NCBI RefSeq assembly: GCF_018139145.2
Contig: NC_059500.1
Span: forward strand, 21,805,437-21,869,436
DNA: 64,000 nt
Direction of reading: 5' to 3'
Source of the DNA: Gymnogyps californianus
Taxonomy: Eukaryota; Chordata; Aves; Accipitriformes; Cathartidae
Below the pieces are notes generated by a model that ran no database searches, was not told where the DNA came from, and saw only the letters and a program-made list of their open reading frames with translations. Positions within the stretch are counted from its first letter, which is position 1; each line of letters opens with the position of its first letter. Made by a program: the position numbers and the translations under genes. This document shows positions 58,614 to 64,000 of this stretch, one piece after another.

Positions 58614-61600
58614 AAACACATTTTGCCATTAAACTATCTTAAAACTATACGGAAGCCGAACTGGCCATACATCAGGCCCAGCACTGGTCTATCCTACCAC
58701 ATAAAGATTTAGTTATTCTAAACTATTATACTGCAGAAATCACAACAGAATGCAAGTTATTGGCTCTTACCATGAAGCCCAAACCTGAATGATAAGAAAA
58801 GGAGGGGGTGGGCTTAGTGTGAAGCCACTTGACCCATGACACCATTCAGATGAGGATCACGTTCAGTAGTAGCTGTCATGGGGTACCTTTTCAGCTATGC
58901 TGGAATTTGGATGGATGAGAATTTCTCCTGTATCAGCCCGTTCCTTATGCAGAGCCCAAGAACAACTCTTGAGCAGTATCCTACAAAAGCATCTACAATC
59001 AAAGGAACCCACTACAATCTAGGTGTAGTAGCTGCACAGCCAAAACTGAATTTTACAGCTGCTGCAGAGAGCAGCTCCGTGGGCAAAGGAAAAGTGTGTA
59101 AAGAGCACCTTTAGCTTATTCATAAATCAATGTCTGTTCAAGAGTTTCCAAGTCTTCTTGAAAAGACATTTTAATAATGACAAAGGTGTTAAGGACCAAA
59201 TCCTTAGCATATAATGAGGATGCTCTAAATTGAAAGCCTCTAAAGATCCCACTAATTTAGACACTCACAAATACAGAAGTCAAAACACACCTCAAATGTG
59301 CATTACTGGTGTAAAAATGGTAACTAAAGTTGTATCAGAAATGCAGTGAGAATACTTTTGATGAAAACTTCATTAAACCTCGGTGCTATCAGTAAATGCT
59401 CAGTGATCATTATTGCTAGTTGTATTTATTATTTGTTTCAGGTAGGAAACAATTCATTTTGTGCTGTCTAGCCACACCTGAACATTCAGTCCTTCCCCAG
59501 TTTCCCAGACTGAAATCAGAGTTCTATGCATGCAAATTTTATGGATGCAATGGTACAGACTGAATCAAAGCTACTATGCAATTTTTATTTTTAATTAAAA
59601 ACATGCCTCATTCCCTGGCTGCAACAGGTCTTATTCTTAAGCATCTTAAGAGCATAACAACCGTCACAAAACAAGAAATACCATTCACCACCTGGGATGA
59701 ATCTGTTTTATTAAGAGACTGAAGATGAAGCATTGCTTCATAATGCATTATTGTAGTGAAAGACACTACTGTCAGAGGTCAGGGATAGGGCAAGTGTGAA
59801 CATCTGCATACACCTGTAGTAATGCTATGGAAGTTGCAATGCTATGAAAGCTGGAATAAACAATTGTAATAGGAATAAAATGCTTCATAATGATTCCCAA
59901 CAGTATATCATTAGGACATTTATTTTACATTGCAGTGTTTGGGACATCCACTAAAGCAGGCGGATAATTCTTGAAAATTACAGGCATAGCTGGATGGCAA
60001 AAACAGTGTCTTATTCACATGACAAATGACTGATCTAAGCGTAAGACTACAAGACAGGAAAGCCTGAGCTTCAAATGTAGTTATGAAGCCTTCCCCAGAT
60101 TATTTCCACAGCACTTAACTCTTGGTCTCAGCGTTCCCTTTTGTAAAAACATCATTTAAGTGACACCAAAAATGTGAGAATTCGTCCAGGTAATTCCCTT
60201 TGACACTGAAAACTACAATATAAATACTTGTTATACATGCGTTTCCTTCTTTACAGGCTATCTTACACCTGTCCATCAAACCACAGAACTGATACATAAC
60301 TGTTTATGGAAGACACACAGCTACACTCTAAAATACTACAAGCAACAATATTTATTGCAGACTACAGGTAAGAAAGCTCAGGAAGCTCTTCACCCACAGG
60401 TGACAATAAAATCTATGGATATTAGCCCGTACACATTTATTTCTCAATTATTTTTTATTTCAAATATGCTCTTTTACAAGCAAAAACTCATCCTTTGCCT
60501 CTGATATCTTCTTCTGAATACCCACACTCAGTATCAAGCTAGGTCCCTTCCCATAGATGCATCCTTACCAGCAACAGTGGTTTTGCAAGACAAACCATAC
60601 TTAGAGTTACACCTGTACAGCCTTTTAACTCTCTATTTATGACCCTCATGGCTCCTGCAGTCTTCAGTAACTTTGTGCTATGTATTCAATTAGAATTCAA
60701 TAAACAATTCTGCTGGTAAATCGTATAACATAGAACCCAGCTCTCCCCTATTCATCAGGACAGCTCTACAGTATTAATATGCATAAAAGTTTAGAATGTG
60801 CCACTTTGACAGAGCATGTTTTTCTTTTAATAAATATGTTTCTTTACAGAAAAAACAACCCAGAGCACATCACTCTTAAAAAGACTAAGAGTAGCGATTT
60901 TAAAATATAAAGATATTTAAGGCCTACATTTTGGTTTTACTTTATATAGAATTCACAGAGGTACTTTCATCTGTCATGAAAAGGTTTAGTATTTCCTCAA
61001 AAGGAATTTAATTCTGAAAGGTCTATCAGTCTCCACCAAAACGAATGAGATAAGGAAGCATCTTAGAAGACGCGCACATCCCTATTCAGAATTCATCCCT
61101 CTTCACTCCTTCATGGAGTATCTAACATTCACACACTTTTGTTTTTAAAATGTCAGTATAAAACTATGTTTATTAAAGACTGTTTTCACACAGATGAAGG
61201 AGCATAATTGCAGAGACTGCTCAAGAGGGAAAAGCTGAATGAATTAGTAAGTTACAAATGCGTGATTCCCAGCAACTACATTAAAACAGTATTACATAAA
61301 ATATTTATGTATGATATTAACTGAACATTTTCAGCTGCAAAGGCCTGGGTTCAGATACACCAGTTTAAAGTATAAAATATTCATGTTTTACCACTCCTTT
61401 TACACAAGAATTCTTTCTAAGGTGTAAAACATGTTCTCATGACAATCTCTTCTGATCTTCTGACAGTTGTAAGAAGAAATTACTTAATGTAGCTGTCATT
61501 AAAATAATTGGACAAAGTCAATTTACACAGCTTCATTAAAAATACACTGTGATACACAGGTATTTCACATATTACAGTTTTTGAATGGAAGTTTTTCCAT

Positions 61601-64000
61601 TCACATTTTTCAATGTAATATAGTTCATGTTATTAAAAAAAAAAACAAAAGCATGAAAAAAGTGATATTAAATTCTAGGGGTTTTTTCTATTGTCATGAT
61701 GTGTAACTTTTCTCTTTCCCACAGAACAGAGGTGTGGAAACTTCCTCACAAAATTACTTGTTTTTCTGTGCACTTTACAGTTTATTTTCAGTTAATAAAA
61801 GAAACTTTGTACAATGACCAATATATCCAGCTTACCTGAAAGCTAATTACAAGATCAGTTACAGCCTCTTCTCTTAAGGGTAATTTACATCTTAAAAGGA
61901 GCTTCATAGGCTCAGAGCAGTAATTCATCCTCTAGTAATGGAATGTGACAACAACTTTCATCATCAAATTTAAGGGTGAAAACAGCTGATTGAAGTTGCA
62001 CAGAAGCTTCCACACAGCTCTTTAATTCTCCCAGGTCCTAAGCAGCACCCATTCCTGTTCTGATCTTTGCTCAAAACGGACCACAAATATGTCTCAAATC
62101 AAATTCAAAGCCCAGAATACTACATTTAGTAGATCACATACAAACCAGAACCAGAATCACAAGAGTGTTAATCTACACTTGTCAGTCTTGGCACACTTTC
62201 ATTTAAACTCAGGCAAACCAGAGCTGCAGTCAAGTACCTGACAGAATTTTCAATCAGAAAAAGGATCTGACACGTACAATACTTTCACATTAAGATATGC
62301 ATGCAGAATGTCTCTAAGATCATAAACAACAGTACCTCTGTTGATTTTAGCTAAGCTACACAATTTATACAAATCCAAAATGTGATCTCTGGTTACAAAT
62401 GCTCTCCTCTAACGGTGGCAATAATATACCTTCTCACACTTCATTATGCACTACTATGTCTTGATAAACTTCTAACAGCCTCATTAAAAAATGCTCAGAA
62501 CAATGGTGCATATGAATAGATAATCCTAGGTATGGCCAGGCCAACCATTCAGTGTCCTGACCATCAGGTACAACCTCCTCCTACATTCTAATGGAGCCTG
62601 TTGGAAATAGAGGCATCTTCTACGTGCAACTTTAACGCAAAAGGCCTCAGATCCTTTTGGATGCTGACCAACATTAAAGGATTTTCTAGCCTGCCTTCCA
62701 TGTTGTATGCATTACAGTGTTGCATTTCAGAGACACTGGGCACCTGTCACTTTTCCTAGGTCAACAGGTTCTGCAGATAGTAGCTATTAAAAATGTACTG
62801 AATGGAACTAAAACTAAGTATTTTCACAAAAATACTCTAAAGTGTTAATTTGACAGATACGGTGTCCTTGGATTCCTACATGATTTTCTGCTGTTCAATA
62901 CACATATGGAATGCTCTGTTTGATACACGTATGGAATGTGCATTAAACTTGATTGGTAGAAGGGAATTTTCGAGACTGTACATGAAGTTACTGTATTCTG
63001 GATCAAAACTCCTACACAATGAGTTTTGTTGTTGCCTGATCCAAGGCCTATTAAAATAAATAGGAAAAAAAAAAAATCACTAATTCTCAACAGACTTCAG
63101 ATCATAATAAAATTATCACTCAAAGTTTATTTCTTGATTTTCACCTGTTATTCAACATTCTTGCTCTCTGTGCTCTTAATCTAACTCATTTGTTTCTGCA
63201 GCAGAAATTTTACAGTCTGTGTGTGCAATCCCTGGTGTTTCAAGATACCTAAGAAAGGCAAGTTAGACTCAGCACAGAGTCAAAAGATTGCCAACAAGAC
63301 AGCTGATGAGATGCACATGTACCACCTCAGTGAAGGCAAAACAATAATATAGATAAAAACAAATAAATAATTTGGCCAGCAGAATAACCATTACTTCTTA
63401 TGACAGGAAACTGTAATGGAGTTTAACTTCATATTTGTTCATGAGTGCAAAATTTTTACTGCAGAACTTTTCACTGATGCCAATAAGATAACGAAACTCC
63501 CGTAAACTGTTTATTACTATCATGCATTATGGAATTTATTTGCACAATAAACAGGTCAAGATATGTATTTATTACCATTCTTTGCTGTTTCCTGATGCTG
63601 CCTGTTCTATTTCTTCAAGTTTTCAGGAACAGGGAAAAGAAGAAAAGAGTCTTGATTCTTCAGCAAGATATTTGGGCTCTCAGCTGTGACAACTTTCCAT
63701 AAAGTTAATGAAGACTGAAAGTGTTTCACTCCAAATCCATCAGTAGCACATTATTTTCCCGACGCTTCAGAACCATCTAGGGACTGAAGGTGCTTTCTCC
63801 CTGGAGCCCTGGGAGGCTCTGCTGTGAAAGCAATGGCTTAACCTTAACCTTGGAGTTTGCAAGACTTTCCACAGGCATTCTACCTAAGTATGAACTAGCA
63901 ATACATTTTAAAAGTGGTTAGAAATCTCATCTGACGTACAGAAAAAAAAAAAAAGATTTCTATTCACTTCTACCAAATACAAACAGCTTTCATGTTTCTG

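Overview
The window is vertebrate, almost certainly avian, nuclear DNA: AT-rich, about 99% non-coding, with short exons bounded by GT..AG splice sites and separated by very long introns. The only gene I can support is KCNN2 (SK2, the small-conductance Ca2+-activated K+ channel), transcribed on the minus strand. Four consecutive internal exons are present, running from high to low coordinate: 48360-47942 (S3 to S5), 20447-20306 (pore and start of S6), 4818-4708 (rest of S6 and the start of the calmodulin-binding region) and 2177-2050 (core of the calmodulin-binding domain). Reading frame and intron phases join cleanly across all four, giving about 266 continuous residues without a frameshift or stop. 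The N-terminal/S1-S2 exons should lie above 64000 and the C-terminal coiled-coil exons below position 1; I searched for both inside the window and did not find them.

The rest is intron: at least 2.0 kb after the last exon, then 2.5 kb, 15.5 kb and 27.5 kb introns, and at least 15.6 kb before the first exon seen. Five solo LTRs of endogenous retroviruses sit in the introns. Each starts TG and ends CA and is bounded by a 5-bp target-site duplication that can be read directly (one copy of one duplication has a single mismatch). Five-base duplications and the LTR style suggest ERVL-like (class III) elements of a type I recall as common in non-galliform birds. All five have TATA-like and/or poly(A) signals on the plus strand, so all are antisense to KCNN2. 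Two of them (16001-16616 and 25611-26226) differ at 13 of 616 positions, are in direct orientation and flank the pore exon.

The remaining structure consists of low-complexity tracts: a purine-rich GA/G tract just downstream of a KCNN2 splice donor, a very G-rich run near 41.47 kb, an AAT microsatellite near 46.33 kb, a short CCTAA array near 56.05 kb, and two small inverted-repeat clusters near 22.2 and 57.5 kb. I see no tRNA, rRNA, CRISPR array, proviral internal genes or second protein-coding gene. The many short open frames scattered through the introns look like chance.
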